DNA of 64,000 bases from Actimicrobium sp034313845. GTDB taxonomy: Bacteria > Pseudomonadota > Gammaproteobacteria > Burkholderiales > Burkholderiaceae_D. Where the stretch lies: assembly GCF_034313845.1 (NCBI RefSeq), contig NZ_JAVIWN010000003.1. One strand, 5' to 3'. Of the stretch, positions 1 to 8,546 are shown piece by piece (within the stretch, counting starts at the first letter, position 1; every line of letters starts with the position of its first letter). The notes beneath the pieces were generated by a model that was not told where the DNA came from, searched no databases, and was given only the letters and a program-made list of their open reading frames with translations. A program made the position numbers and the translations under genes.

Positions 1-1
1 T

Positions 2-760
2 GGTGCAGCGCTCGCGGCGCAGGCACCGTATCGCGCCCATACCAAGGTATTTTATTTTCGCAGCCTGCCCACCGAAGCGGTGATCCCGTTCGACGAAGTC
101 GTGCTGTTTCGTGATGACACGCTCATCGTCGTCGACAAGCCGCACTTTCTGCCGGTGACACCAGCCGGGCGCTACCTGCAGCAAACGCTGCTGGTGCGCC
201 TCAAGCGCAAGCTCGGTATCGCGACACTGGCACCGATGCACCGGATCGACCGCGAAACCGCCGGCCTGGTCCTGTTCACGATACAGCCGGCGACCCGTGC
301 GCTGTATCAGGGGCTGTTCCGCGAGCGCGCCGTGACCAAGCATTACGAAGCAATTGCGCCGTGGCGGCCCGAACTGCAGTTCCCGATGCAGGTACGCAGT
401 CGGCTGGTCGATGCCGCGCACTTCATGAAAATGTGCGAAGTCGACGGCGAGCCCAATGCCGAAACACGCATCGAATTGCTCGAAGTGCAGGGCGCGCTGG
501 CACGCTATGCGCTGCATCCGCTAACCGGTCAGCGCCATCAGTTGCGCGTGCAGATGGACGGGCTCGGACTGCCCATCCTCAATGACCAGATTTATCCGCA
601 CCATGCGCCCGAACTGCCGCCCGGCACACCGCCGGATTACAGCCGGCCATTGCAATTGCTGGCGAAATCACTGGAATTCATTGATCCGCTGTCGGGTTTG
701 CCGCGCCATTTCGAGAGCCGGCTTGCGCTGCATTTCGGAGCGTTCGCCACACCGCTGTGA
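2..760 (+). CDS. RluA-family RNA pseudouridine synthase (5' truncated by window edge)
   Basis: The reading frame is open from the first bases of the window and ends with TGA at 758-760, so the true start lies upstream. The RluA/RsuA-type catalytic motif is visible as HRIDRETAG, whose Asp should attack the target uridine, followed by the conserved LTGQRHQLRVQM segment. The protein should isomerise uridines in rRNA or tRNA in the cytoplasm. A GTG inside the frame at position 80 could be mistaken for the start, but homology-like sequence (YRAHTKVFYFRSLP) runs upstream of it. The exact RNA target cannot be read from the sequence. It is separated from the next gene by about 125 bp and is probably its own unit. 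Confidence 0.85.
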   Translation, partial: GAALAAQAPYRAHTKVFYFRSLPTEAVIPFDEVVLFRDDTLIVVDKPHFLPVTPAGRYLQQTLLVRLKRKLGIATLAPMHRIDRETAGLVLFTIQPATRALYQGLFRERAVTKHYEAIAPWRPELQFPMQVRSRLVDAAHFMKMCEVDGEPNAETRIELLEVQGALARYALHPLTGQRHQLRVQMDGLGLPILNDQIYPHHAPELPPGTPPDYSRPLQLLAKSLEFIDPLSGLPRHFESRLALHFGAFATPL

Positions 761-885
761 CAAGGCTGGTCTTTGCCGGTAAAGGCAACTTTTGGACAGT
801 CAATTTAAATACCAATAGTAAAATCTTGTTTTCCCATGAGTACCTTTTTGTACGTTAGACTGCGCATCCTCACTTCAGGAATGAC

Positions 886-3800
886 ATGCCAGACGCCTCT
901 GCTTTGGATCACACCAGTTTTCGTCGTATCCTCGCGCGCAACATTACTTTGCCGCTGGTAGGAGGGGGGCTCAGTGCGCTGATTTTCGTCTTGCTGATTT
1001 TTTATCTGCTGGCCGAACTCAAGTCGGTCGAGCATTCCGAGCAGGTCATCGGTAATGCCAATGAAATTAGCAAGCTGGCAGCTGACATGGAGTCGGGCAT
1101 GCGGGGTTTCGTGGTGTCTGGCGATGAAGACTTCCTGTCGTCCTACCAAACCGCGCGTCCGAAAATCAAGGTGGATACGGACGCCCTGACGCTGCAGGTG
1201 AGTGACAATCCGACGCAGGTCGCGCGCCTTGGCATGATCGGAAAGCTGCAGACCGACTGGGATGTCTTTGCTCAGGAAGCGATCATGTTGCGTCGCCAGA
1301 ACGGTGATGCTGCCGCGCTGTTGCGCACCGGTCGCGGCAAATTGCAGTTCGACCGGATCCGTACCGAAATCAATGCTTTCCTGGAGGTCGAACAGCGCTT
1401 GCGCCGTGAGCGCACGGACAGTGCGCGTGATGCCACGATTAACGTGGTCGTGCTGTATCTGATCCTGATCCTGTCAATGACCGGCTTGCTGGCGTTCTTC
1501 GGGCGGCGCGACCTGATGCGCTTGTCGGGCGTGTATGGCACGACCTTGCTGGAACATCAGCAGCATGCGGTGCTACTGGAGTGCCAGGCTTGGCAGCGCA
1601 CCGGACAAAGCCGGCTGGTCAGCCAGAACCTGGGTCAGATGACGATGCCGCAATTGGGTCGCAGCGTCCTCGATTTTCTGGCCGGGACCATTCACGTCAG
1701 TGTCGCGGCACTGTACGTGCAGCAAACCGACGGGGCCATGCTGCGTGTTGCCAGCTATGGCCTGAGCAAGGACGATGAACAGCGCGACCAGACGCTCGAG
1801 GCGGGCGAAGGCCTGGTCGGTCAGGCCGCCCTCGGTCGCCGTTTGCTGCATCTCCATGATCTGCCCGAGACCTACCTCAACGTCCGCACCGGGCTAGGCC
1901 AGATGCCGCCACGCCATCTGCTGTTGCTGCCGCTGACGCACGACGGCCATGTCAACGGCGTACTCGAACTGGGCTTTTTGCAGGCACCAGCCGAACGCGA
2001 TAGCGAGTTGCTGGAGTTATTAGCGGCCAATATCGGCAGTGCGTTACAAGCCGTGCTGGTTCGTGCCCGCTTGCAGGACGTACTGGCCGAGACGCAGGAG
2101 CTCAATGAAGAAATGCAGGCGCAGCAGGAAGAGTTGCGCGCATCCAATGAGGAACTGGAAGAACAGTCGCACGCACTCGAAGTGAGCCAATCCATCCTCG
2201 AAAACCAGAAGGCCGAACTGGAGCAGAGCAACCATCAGCTGGCGCTGCAGGCCGTCGCGCTGGACCAGAAAAATACCGACCTCGGTATCGTGCAATCCGA
2301 GCTGGAAGAGCGCGCCCGCGAACTGCAGCGCGCCAGCAATTACAAGTCCGAGTTCCTGGCCAACATGTCGCACGAGTTGCGCACGCCGCTCAACAGTTCC
2401 CTGATCCTGGCCAAGCTGCTGGCTGATAACCGGCACGGCAATCTCAATGACGAGCAGATTCGTTTTGCCGAAACGATTTATTCGGCCGGTAACGACTTGC
2501 TGGTGCTGATCAACGACATTCTTGATATCTCCAAAGTCGAAGCAGGCATGCTCGAACTGGTACCCGACGTGATTCCGCTGGAGCAGCTGATGGTGTCGTT
2601 GCGGATGACGTTTGACCCGTTGACTCAGGACAAGAAGCTGACGTTTTCTGCCCGGCTCGCCGACGATGCCCCGGTCAGCATCTTTACCGATCGCCAGCGC
2701 CTCGAGCAAATTCTCAAGAACCTGCTGTCGAACGCGGTCAAGTTCACCGAGCGCGGGCAGGTCGCGCTGTTCGTCGAACAGCAGGCCGATGGCATGATTG
2801 CTTTCCGAGTCAGCGACTCCGGTATCGGCATTGCCACCGACCAGCAGGAAGGCATTTTCGAAGCGTTCCGGCAAGCCGACGGCACCACCAGCCGGCGCTA
2901 CGGCGGCACCGGACTGGGGTTGTCGATCTCGCGCGATCTGGCGGCCTTGCTGGGTGGGGCGATCACGCTGACCAGCGTGGTTGGCGAAGGCAGCCTGTTT
3001 ACGCTGGTGTTGCCGGCCATCGCCACGGCGGTACCGGACGCGGCGTCGGTGAATGCGTCGGTCATTGCGCCAGTCGTCACGCACGCATCGAGTGTGCTTG
3101 CCGAGGTATCGGACAGCGGCTGGCCTGTGCCGGCAGCGATGTTTAGCGATGACCGCCAGCATTTGTTCAGCGACGGCCGGACCTTGCTGGTGATCGAGGA
3201 TGATGCCGTCTTTGCCCGTATCCTGTTTGACGTGGCGCACGACATGCACTACCAGTGTCTGGTCACGCACGGTGCCACCGAAGGCCTGGCGATGGCGGGT
3301 AACTACCTGCCCGATGCGGTCCTGCTCGACCTCGGCTTGCCCGATGGTTCCGGCATGGCAGTGCTGCAATGCCTGAAAGCAGATCCGGCGACCCGGCACA
3401 TTCCGGTCCACATTATTTCCGGTTCCGACCGGGCGCGCACCGCGCTGCAGCAGGGTGCGGCCGGTTACGTGACCAAGCCGGCCACGCGGGCGCGACTCGA
3501 GCAGATCTTCGCGCAAATCGAGGGGCAAACCACCCGGACCACCAAGCGCGTATTGCTGGTGGAAGACGATGTGCGTCAGCGCGAAAGTGTGATGCACCTG
3601 ATCGGCGACGAGGATGTCGAGATCACCGCCGTGGCCTCCGGCGAAGAAGCGATGGCGCTGCTGCACAGCGTGACCTACGATTGCATGATCATCGACCTGT
3701 CGCTGCCCGACATGCAGGGCCAAGAACTGCTGCAACGCATGGGCACCGATCTGGTCAGTGCGTTTCCGCCGGTGATTGTCTACACCGGGCGCAACCTCAC

Positions 3801-4359
3801 GCGCGACGAAGAAACCGATCTGCAAAAGTATTCGCGCTCGATCATCATCAAGGGCGCACGCTCGCCCGAACGCCTGCTCGACGAAGTCACGCTGTTCCTG
3901 CACAAGGTCGAATCCAAACTGTCGCTGGAGCGCCAGGGCATGCTCAAGGCGGCACGCAACCGCGACCGCGTGTTCGAGGGCCGCCGCGTCCTGCTGGTCG
4001 ATGATGATGTGCGTAATATTTTTTCGATGACCAGCGCGCTCGAACATCAGGGCCTGACGGTGGTGGTTGCACGCAACGGCTTCGAGGCACTCAGCCAGCT
4101 TGATGCGATTGCCGATGTTGACCTGATCCTGATGGATGTGATGATGCCCGGTATGGACGGCCTCGAAGCCACCCGCCACATTCGCGCGGATTCCCGTTTT
4201 CGCAATCTGCCGATCATTGCGATCACCGCCAAGGCGATGAAAGATGATCAGGCGCGCTGCCTCAGCGCCGGCGCCTCGGACTACCTCGCCAAGCCGGTTG
4301 ATCTGGATCGCTTGTACTCGCTGTTACGGGTCTGGCTGCCGAGCATGGAGCGGTTGTGA
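886..4359 (+). CDS. Hybrid sensor histidine kinase (CHASE3-GAF-HisKA-HATPase-REC-REC-REC)
   Basis: A 1157-residue membrane hybrid kinase. A first TM helix (about residues 22-43), a CHASE3-like helical sensor region and a second TM (about 187-204) are followed by a GAF-like domain (about 245-390) and a long coiled coil (about 395-485). The H-box SHELRTPLN has the phospho-accepting His at 496. The N-box NLLSNAVKF has Asn 616, and the G-rich box is GGTGLGLSIS. Three receiver domains follow with predicted phospho-Asp at 815, 937 and 1084; the last has the DVMMPGMDG loop and an AKPVD lysine. AGGA sits just before the ATG. Its TGA overlaps the GTG of the CheR-like gene by 4 bp, so the two are probably translationally coupled. 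The signal sensed is unknown. Three tandem receivers point to a phosphorelay or branched output. Confidence 0.9.
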   Translation: MPDASALDHTSFRRILARNITLPLVGGGLSALIFVLLIFYLLAELKSVEHSEQVIGNANEISKLAADMESGMRGFVVSGDEDFLSSYQTARPKIKVDTDALTLQVSDNPTQVARLGMIGKLQTDWDVFAQEAIMLRRQNGDAAALLRTGRGKLQFDRIRTEINAFLEVEQRLRRERTDSARDATINVVVLYLILILSMTGLLAFFGRRDLMRLSGVYGTTLLEHQQHAVLLECQAWQRTGQSRLVSQNLGQMTMPQLGRSVLDFLAGTIHVSVAALYVQQTDGAMLRVASYGLSKDDEQRDQTLEAGEGLVGQAALGRRLLHLHDLPETYLNVRTGLGQMPPRHLLLLPLTHDGHVNGVLELGFLQAPAERDSELLELLAANIGSALQAVLVRARLQDVLAETQELNEEMQAQQEELRASNEELEEQSHALEVSQSILENQKAELEQSNHQLALQAVALDQKNTDLGIVQSELEERARELQRASNYKSEFLANMSHELRTPLNSSLILAKLLADNRHGNLNDEQIRFAETIYSAGNDLLVLINDILDISKVEAGMLELVPDVIPLEQLMVSLRMTFDPLTQDKKLTFSARLADDAPVSIFTDRQRLEQILKNLLSNAVKFTERGQVALFVEQQADGMIAFRVSDSGIGIATDQQEGIFEAFRQADGTTSRRYGGTGLGLSISRDLAALLGGAITLTSVVGEGSLFTLVLPAIATAVPDAASVNASVIAPVVTHASSVLAEVSDSGWPVPAAMFSDDRQHLFSDGRTLLVIEDDAVFARILFDVAHDMHYQCLVTHGATEGLAMAGNYLPDAVLLDLGLPDGSGMAVLQCLKADPATRHIPVHIISGSDRARTALQQGAAGYVTKPATRARLEQIFAQIEGQTTRTTKRVLLVEDDVRQRESVMHLIGDEDVEITAVASGEEAMALLHSVTYDCMIIDLSLPDMQGQELLQRMGTDLVSAFPPVIVYTGRNLTRDEETDLQKYSRSIIIKGARSPERLLDEVTLFLHKVESKLSLERQGMLKAARNRDRVFEGRRVLLVDDDVRNIFSMTSALEHQGLTVVVARNGFEALSQLDAIADVDLILMDVMMPGMDGLEATRHIRADSRFRNLPIIAITAKAMKDDQARCLSAGASDYLAKPVDLDRLYSLLRVWLPSMERL

Positions 4360-5195
4360 TAACGGCGCTGTCGACCGGCGACATCGAAATGCGCCTGCTG
4401 ATCGAAGCCATCTATTTGCGCTACAGCTACGACTTCCGCGATTACTCGGAAGCCTCGCAGGCGCGTCGCGTGCTGCATGCCATGGTGCAGATGGATTGCC
4501 GGACGGTGTCCGAATTGCAGTCCCGCGTGCTGCATGATGAAGAGGCGTTTGCCCGGTTGCTGCAATATCTGACGATCCCGACCAGCGAGATGTTTCGCGA
4601 TCCATCGTATTTTCTGGCGTTGCGCGAGCAGGTCGTTCCGTTCCTGAAAACCTATCCCTCGCTGAAGATCTGGATCGCCGGTTGCAGTACCGGCGAAGAA
4701 GTGGTGTCAATGGCCATCCTGCTGCACGAAGAAGGCTTGCTCGAGCGCTGCATTCTGTATGCCACCGACATCAATCCGCACTCGCTGGATCGGGCCCGCA
4801 AGGGCGTGTATCCGCTTGACCGGATGGACCACTATGCGCAGAGCTACCGTCAGGCAGGCGGGCGTGCCAATCTGTCTGATTACTATACTGCGGCGTATGA
4901 GTCAGCGCTGTTCGACCGGGCCCTGCTGGAACGGGTCAGCTTTTCCGATCACAGTCTGGCGACCGACAGCGTGTTTTCGGAGACGCACCTGATCTGCTGT
5001 CGCAACGTGATGATCTATTTCAACCGGCAATTGCAGGAGCGCGCGCTCGGCTTGTTCCACGAGTCGCTTTGCCATCGCGGATTTCTTGGTCTTGGCAGCA
5101 AGGAGAGTATCGATTTTTCCGGCCACGCCAATCTGTTTGACCCGCTCGTCAGGAATGAGCGGATTTACCGCAAGAGCGCATTGGAGAATGCCTGA
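4356..5195 (+). CDS. CheR-type protein-glutamate O-methyltransferase
   Basis: A 279-residue CheR-family protein using a GTG start that overlaps the upstream kinase stop. The N-terminal helical CheR_N region precedes a SAM-binding motif WIAGCSTGEE. Further CheR hallmarks follow: an ATDINPHSLDRARKGVYPL segment, a CRNVMIYF motif and a C-terminal FLGLGSKE segment. CheR enzymes methylate glutamates on chemoreceptors with S-adenosylmethionine. No receptor, CheB or flagellar gene is nearby, and the gene is wedged between two histidine kinases. The target may therefore be one of these kinases or a distant receptor; that is inference. The stop overlaps the ATG of the next gene (TGATG). Confidence 0.88.
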   Translation: MITALSTGDIEMRLLIEAIYLRYSYDFRDYSEASQARRVLHAMVQMDCRTVSELQSRVLHDEEAFARLLQYLTIPTSEMFRDPSYFLALREQVVPFLKTYPSLKIWIAGCSTGEEVVSMAILLHEEGLLERCILYATDINPHSLDRARKGVYPLDRMDHYAQSYRQAGGRANLSDYYTAAYESALFDRALLERVSFSDHSLATDSVFSETHLICCRNVMIYFNRQLQERALGLFHESLCHRGFLGLGSKESIDFSGHANLFDPLVRNERIYRKSALENA

Positions 5196-6424
5196 TGCTT
5201 GAACCACTTGCTGGAGGGGTTGCCGACCCGGTTGCCGACCCGGTTGCAGTCCCGGTGGAGGAACCCGCCCGCATCAAATTGCTGATCGTCGATGACCTGC
5301 CCGAAAACTTGCTGGCGCTCTCGAAAATCATCGAGCAGGAAGATCGCCTCGTCTATCAGGCGCGTACCGGCGAAGCCGCGCTGGCGCTGTTGCTCGAACA
5401 TGAATTCGCCCTCGCCATCCTCGACGTGATGATGCCGGGGATGGACGGCTTCGAGCTGGCCGAACTGATGCGTGGCACCGAGCGCACCCGCACGATTCCT
5501 ATCGTCTTTGTCAGCGCCGCCGGCAAGGAACTCAATCACGCGTTCAAGGGATATGAAACCGGTGCGGTCGATTTTTTGTACAAGCCGCTCGACATCGCCG
5601 CCGTGCAAAGCAAGGTCAACGTGTTTGTCGCGATGCGCCGGCAGCAAAACGACATGGCGCGTCAGGTCGCCGCGCTCGAAAAAAGCCAGCGTGAACTGCA
5701 GGCCACGAAAGACGAACTGCGCCACGCGCTGCAACTGCGCGATGATTTCATGTCGATGGTCGCGCACGAATTGCGCACACCACTCAACACCTTGCTGCTC
5801 GAAACGCAGTTACGCGGCATGCATCTTGATCGCGACAACCTCGACGCCTTTGCACCGGACCAGTTGCGGCGCATGGTCGCGCGCGACGGGCGGCAGATCA
5901 AAAGCATGATCCGGCTGATTCACGACATGGTCGATGTCTCGCGCATTCGCAGCGGCAAGCTGTCGATCCGGGCCACGGAGTTTGACTTGTCGACGTTGCT
6001 GCAGCAAGTGGTCAGCGACCTGGAGCCGCAGGCGGAGGTCGCCGGCTGTCGGATGTCGCTGGACGCGTCCGAAAGCCTTTGCGGTAGCTGGGATGATTTC
6101 CGGGTCGAGCAAATCATCATCAATTTGCTGACCAACGCATTGCGCTACGGTGCCCGCAAGCCGGTCGAAGTAGCCTTGACCGCCGAGTCCGGCCATGCCA
6201 TCGTCACCGTGCGCGATCACGGTGGCGGTATTGCCCTGGCGCACCAGCAGCGCATCTTTGCGCCGTTCGAGCGGCTCGGCACGAACACCGTGCGCGAGGG
6301 CCTCGGACTGGGTTTGTACATCGCCCGGCAACTGGCGGAGGCGCATGGCGGGACTCTGGAAGTGATCAGCACGGAAGGGGACGGGGCGATGTTTGTGCTG
6401 CGCTTGCCGATGGCGGTAGCATGA
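5195..6424 (+). CDS. Receiver-histidine kinase hybrid (REC-HisKA-HATPase)
   Basis: A 409-residue soluble protein, starting ATG in a TGATG overlap with the CheR-like gene. The N-terminal receiver has the DVMMPGMDG loop with predicted phospho-Asp 77 and a YKPLD lysine. A short coiled coil leads to the H-box AHELRTPLN with His 191. The ATPase domain has an N-box NLLTNALRYG and a GLGLGLYIAR G-box. There is no TM segment, so input probably comes by phosphotransfer from the upstream triple-receiver kinase. An imperfect direct repeat near the N-terminus (VADPVADPVAVPV) is coded by tandem similar 12-mers. It is the last gene of a three-gene operon; no output DNA-binding regulator follows. Confidence 0.88.
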   Translation: MLEPLAGGVADPVADPVAVPVEEPARIKLLIVDDLPENLLALSKIIEQEDRLVYQARTGEAALALLLEHEFALAILDVMMPGMDGFELAELMRGTERTRTIPIVFVSAAGKELNHAFKGYETGAVDFLYKPLDIAAVQSKVNVFVAMRRQQNDMARQVAALEKSQRELQATKDELRHALQLRDDFMSMVAHELRTPLNTLLLETQLRGMHLDRDNLDAFAPDQLRRMVARDGRQIKSMIRLIHDMVDVSRIRSGKLSIRATEFDLSTLLQQVVSDLEPQAEVAGCRMSLDASESLCGSWDDFRVEQIIINLLTNALRYGARKPVEVALTAESGHAIVTVRDHGGGIALAHQQRIFAPFERLGTNTVREGLGLGLYIARQLAEAHGGTLEVISTEGDGAMFVLRLPMAVA

Positions 6425-6506
6425 TTTTCTGGAGGGGGTTTTTCAGGGTGGATTGACGGCATCGACAGGTGTCGCGGCTTGCAGCCGAAACTCGTCATGC
6501 TCTCAA

Positions 6507-6616
6507 TTAGCGCCGTTTTGAGTCCAGATTAATTGCGACTGAACGAAACGTGAGATGTAGTGATTCGACGATGCTTATTATTGGCTGTTGCGGAGGGCAA
6601 TAAAACGGAAGTTTGT
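6507..6616 (+). repeat. Left arm of a degenerate inverted repeat
   Basis: Two blocks match, in reverse complement, the arm at 7484-7628. The first is TTAGCGCCGTTTTGAG, with an ATTGCGAC block a little downstream. The second is GGGCAATAAAACGGAAGTTTG. Both arms encode a similar GNKTEVC peptide in one frame. The middle of the arms has diverged or been deleted. This looks like two decayed copies of the same element end facing each other around the VapX/VapD-like pair. The element family was not recognised. Confidence 0.6.
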
Positions 6617-6737
6617 AGTATCACCGCTGGCAGCATGGTAAACGGCCTAAAAATGTCGTCAACCTCACAGAGAGATTCCGTACGAGATACAAGCTTAATT
6701 TATACTTTTATCTCACCAGTTTTTTACAGGTTCGCCT

Positions 6738-6941
6738 ATGAAAACCAGCCCATCTTTCCCATCGCCAAAATTACTCGGTGTTTTTAAGACTTTTGGCGTG
6801 TTCGGACCAGCCTATCAGGTGATCGACGCTGTACGGCAACTCGCCGACGGCGATTGGATGATGCGTGTACGCCTGCTTGAAACGAGCGAAGAGGTCGAAT
6901 ACCGTTATACCCATGTCCTCGACGACCCCAAAGTCGCCTGA
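6738..6941 (+). CDS. DUF5397-like small protein, candidate VapX-type antitoxin
   Basis: A 67-residue protein with an FKTFGVFGPAYQV core and a GDWMMRVRLLETSEEVEYRY segment. This resembles the short DUF5397/VapX-like proteins encoded directly upstream of VapD. The TGA stop overlaps the ATG of the vapD-like frame by one base (TGATG), the usual layout for an antitoxin-toxin pair. ACAGG precedes the start. A 6-bp inverted repeat (GAGATA at 6684-6689, TATCTC at 6709-6714) brackets a TATACT hexamer and could be an autoregulatory operator; this is tentative. The gene is intact although its partner toxin is broken. Family assignment is from memory of the motif pattern. Confidence 0.6.
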   Translation: MKTSPSFPSPKLLGVFKTFGVFGPAYQVIDAVRQLADGDWMMRVRLLETSEEVEYRYTHVLDDPKVA

Positions 6942-7225
6942 TGTACGCGATCGCATTTGATCTGGTGGTGGCCGATACCGAGCAACATCATCCCAAGGGA
7001 GTATCGCAGGCGTAAGCCGAAATTGGTGCCACGCTGGCGAAGTTTGGATTCCGTCGCGTTCAAGGCAGTTTGTATGTCACTGACGACGAAAACATGGCGC
7101 AACTATTCGTCGCAATACAGTCGCTCAAATTGCAAGCCTGGTTTCCTCCTTCCGTGCGTGACATCCGCGCCTTCCGTATTGAGCAGTGGTCCGATTTCAC
7201 TCCTGTCATCAAGGGAGTCATGTGA
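6941..7225 (+). pseudogene. vapD: vapD-like toxin gene with an in-frame stop codon
   Basis: Reading from ATG 6941 gives MYAIAFDLVV, then a TAA stop at codon 25 (7013-7015). The same frame continues as AEIGATLAKFGFRRVQGSLY, then VRDIRAFRIEQWSDFTPVIKG and a terminal TGA at 7223-7225. The full 94-residue length and motifs (MYAIAFDL, FxRxQGSxY, VRDIRxxRIE) match VapD, a small Cas2-like endoribonuclease toxin. The stop sits where VapD proteins usually have an aromatic residue, so a single TAC/TAT to TAA change explains it. No frameshift is needed. Toxin activity should be lost unless the stop is read through or translation restarts. Confidence 0.75.
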
Positions 7226-8546
7226 TGCTCATTGGCTTTGTCTTTGCCGATAATTAGAACCTTGACTTGCTAAACGGCAGCTAGCCACACAGCGTGCAGT
7301 CGCCCTGCTGGAAGATGACGGAGTAGAAACAGCGCGTGCTCTGGTACGAGTGCCACGAGTCGGCCAGATTGGATTACCTATCTTCGCGCTGCCTGGCAAG
7401 GATGTGGGACTGACGCCATCGACAGTGGCCGCGTTGATACCGGAACAGCCATGCCCGAAATGATGGATGGCGTCTGTCATTAAACAAACCTCCGTTTTGT
7501 TGCCCTTGGCAACAACGAATGAGCGCACCTTCCTGCCACCACCTCTAGTCTCCCGTCCAGCCGCGATAAATATGAGCATGAGTTGCCGGTAGGTCGCAAT
7601 GATCATGAGCTCAAAACGGCGTTGCTAACGAGTAGGACTATTTTCGGTTGTAAGTCGTGACAGATAGTCTGGCAACACCACTGCGAGGCTGATTTCAAGG
7701 GTCGTGCAGCGCCTCGCCGCCGTCGAGTCGAAGGAAAGACCATCGCGGTTTTTCTGAAAACAACAAACTCTGGCGGTCTGCTTGATCAGCCGTCACGATC
7801 TCACTGGCAAACAGCTGCGGGCCTTGCCCTGCGGTGCCGGTATCAAGGTAACTTGAGAATCGCTCCTTGCACCAGCCAAGTAATTCACTGAAGCAATAAC
7901 ACTCTCGTTTCGCAATGTTTGCCGCAGCACTTGCTCGCCCTGGAGACACGCGTTCACCCAACCCGGCAGGTTTGCAGTGCTTATCGTGCCGGTCTCCTCA
8001 ACCAATGGTTTTTCTCGACAAGAGTCTTCGTTTCGATGCCTGTCCGTATCGATAAGTTTCTCTAAATCACAATTTATTGAGGTACCATGTCGTCACTTAT
8101 CTAACCAACCACATATGAAATTGCTAAGATAAATTGTGCATTTTTCGTATTGAATTATTTTTTTTTACTTGAAATAACAACCTTTAATAGTGCTACCATA
8201 TGCAACGATAAATTTACTGATAACAATTTTAACAATATATGTGGTGATTTTCAGGGCTTGGCTTAGGAAAACTGAAAGGCAAACGCAGGGGGAGGGGTTA
8301 TCTCTCGGAGAGCAGGCGGGTTTGATCATCTTGGAACACAGGCGCAAACAATGCACCCGTCATGACCGCCTCGGCATTGCAGGTAGCCAAGGCGAGCAGA
8401 GGAAGGCGCGGACGCTTGTGGTTGCGGGAGGGGAACGTTTTTCGGGGCGTTAGCAGCTGGAACCGTAATTCTGGCATCGACGAAATCAGTGTTGAACGTA
8501 CGCATCAAACTGCTTTTTTCGAAATTGTAAAAGCATCACATTAGGA
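7226..8546. other. Long region without a recognisable intact gene upstream of the capsule cluster
   Basis: About 1.3 kb. At 7281-7463 a plus-strand frame without a start codon encodes LATQRAVALLEDDGVETARA and onward to a TGA; this may be a gene fragment, family not recognised. On the minus strand, two short overlapping frames at 7793-8005 and 7695-7961 look like one protein split by a frameshift (ANLPGWVNACLQGEQ in one, FASEIVTADQADRQSLLF in the other); again not recognised. From about 8040 to 8260 the DNA becomes AT-rich and is a reasonable place for the capsule promoter. No JUMPstart/ops consensus was found. Confidence 0.4.
7484..7628 (-). repeat. Right arm of a degenerate inverted repeat
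   Basis: The reverse complement carries TTAGCAACGCCGTTTTGAG, ATTGCGACC and GGGCAACAAAACGGAGGTTTG. These are the same blocks, in the same order, as in 6507-6616. It closes an inverted-repeat pair around the VapX/VapD-like genes. The minus-strand peptide through it contains VVAKGNKTEVC, against AVAEGNKTEVC in the left arm. Confidence 0.6.

Noticed and set aside
2044..4179. 711-residue open frame on the minus strand
   Set aside because: It lies entirely opposite the hybrid histidine kinase, is His/Gln/Arg-rich with no recognisable domain, and is a typical high-G+C shadow frame.
8446..8462. GGGGCGTTAGCAGC as an ops/JUMPstart element for RfaH-like control of the capsule
   Set aside because: Only a partial match to GGCGGTAGCGT and no surrounding JUMPstart sequence; chance is likely.
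8190..8544. Small plus-strand frames just before kpsE
   Set aside because: Overlapping frames with no motif, located in the probable promoter/leader of the capsule operon.
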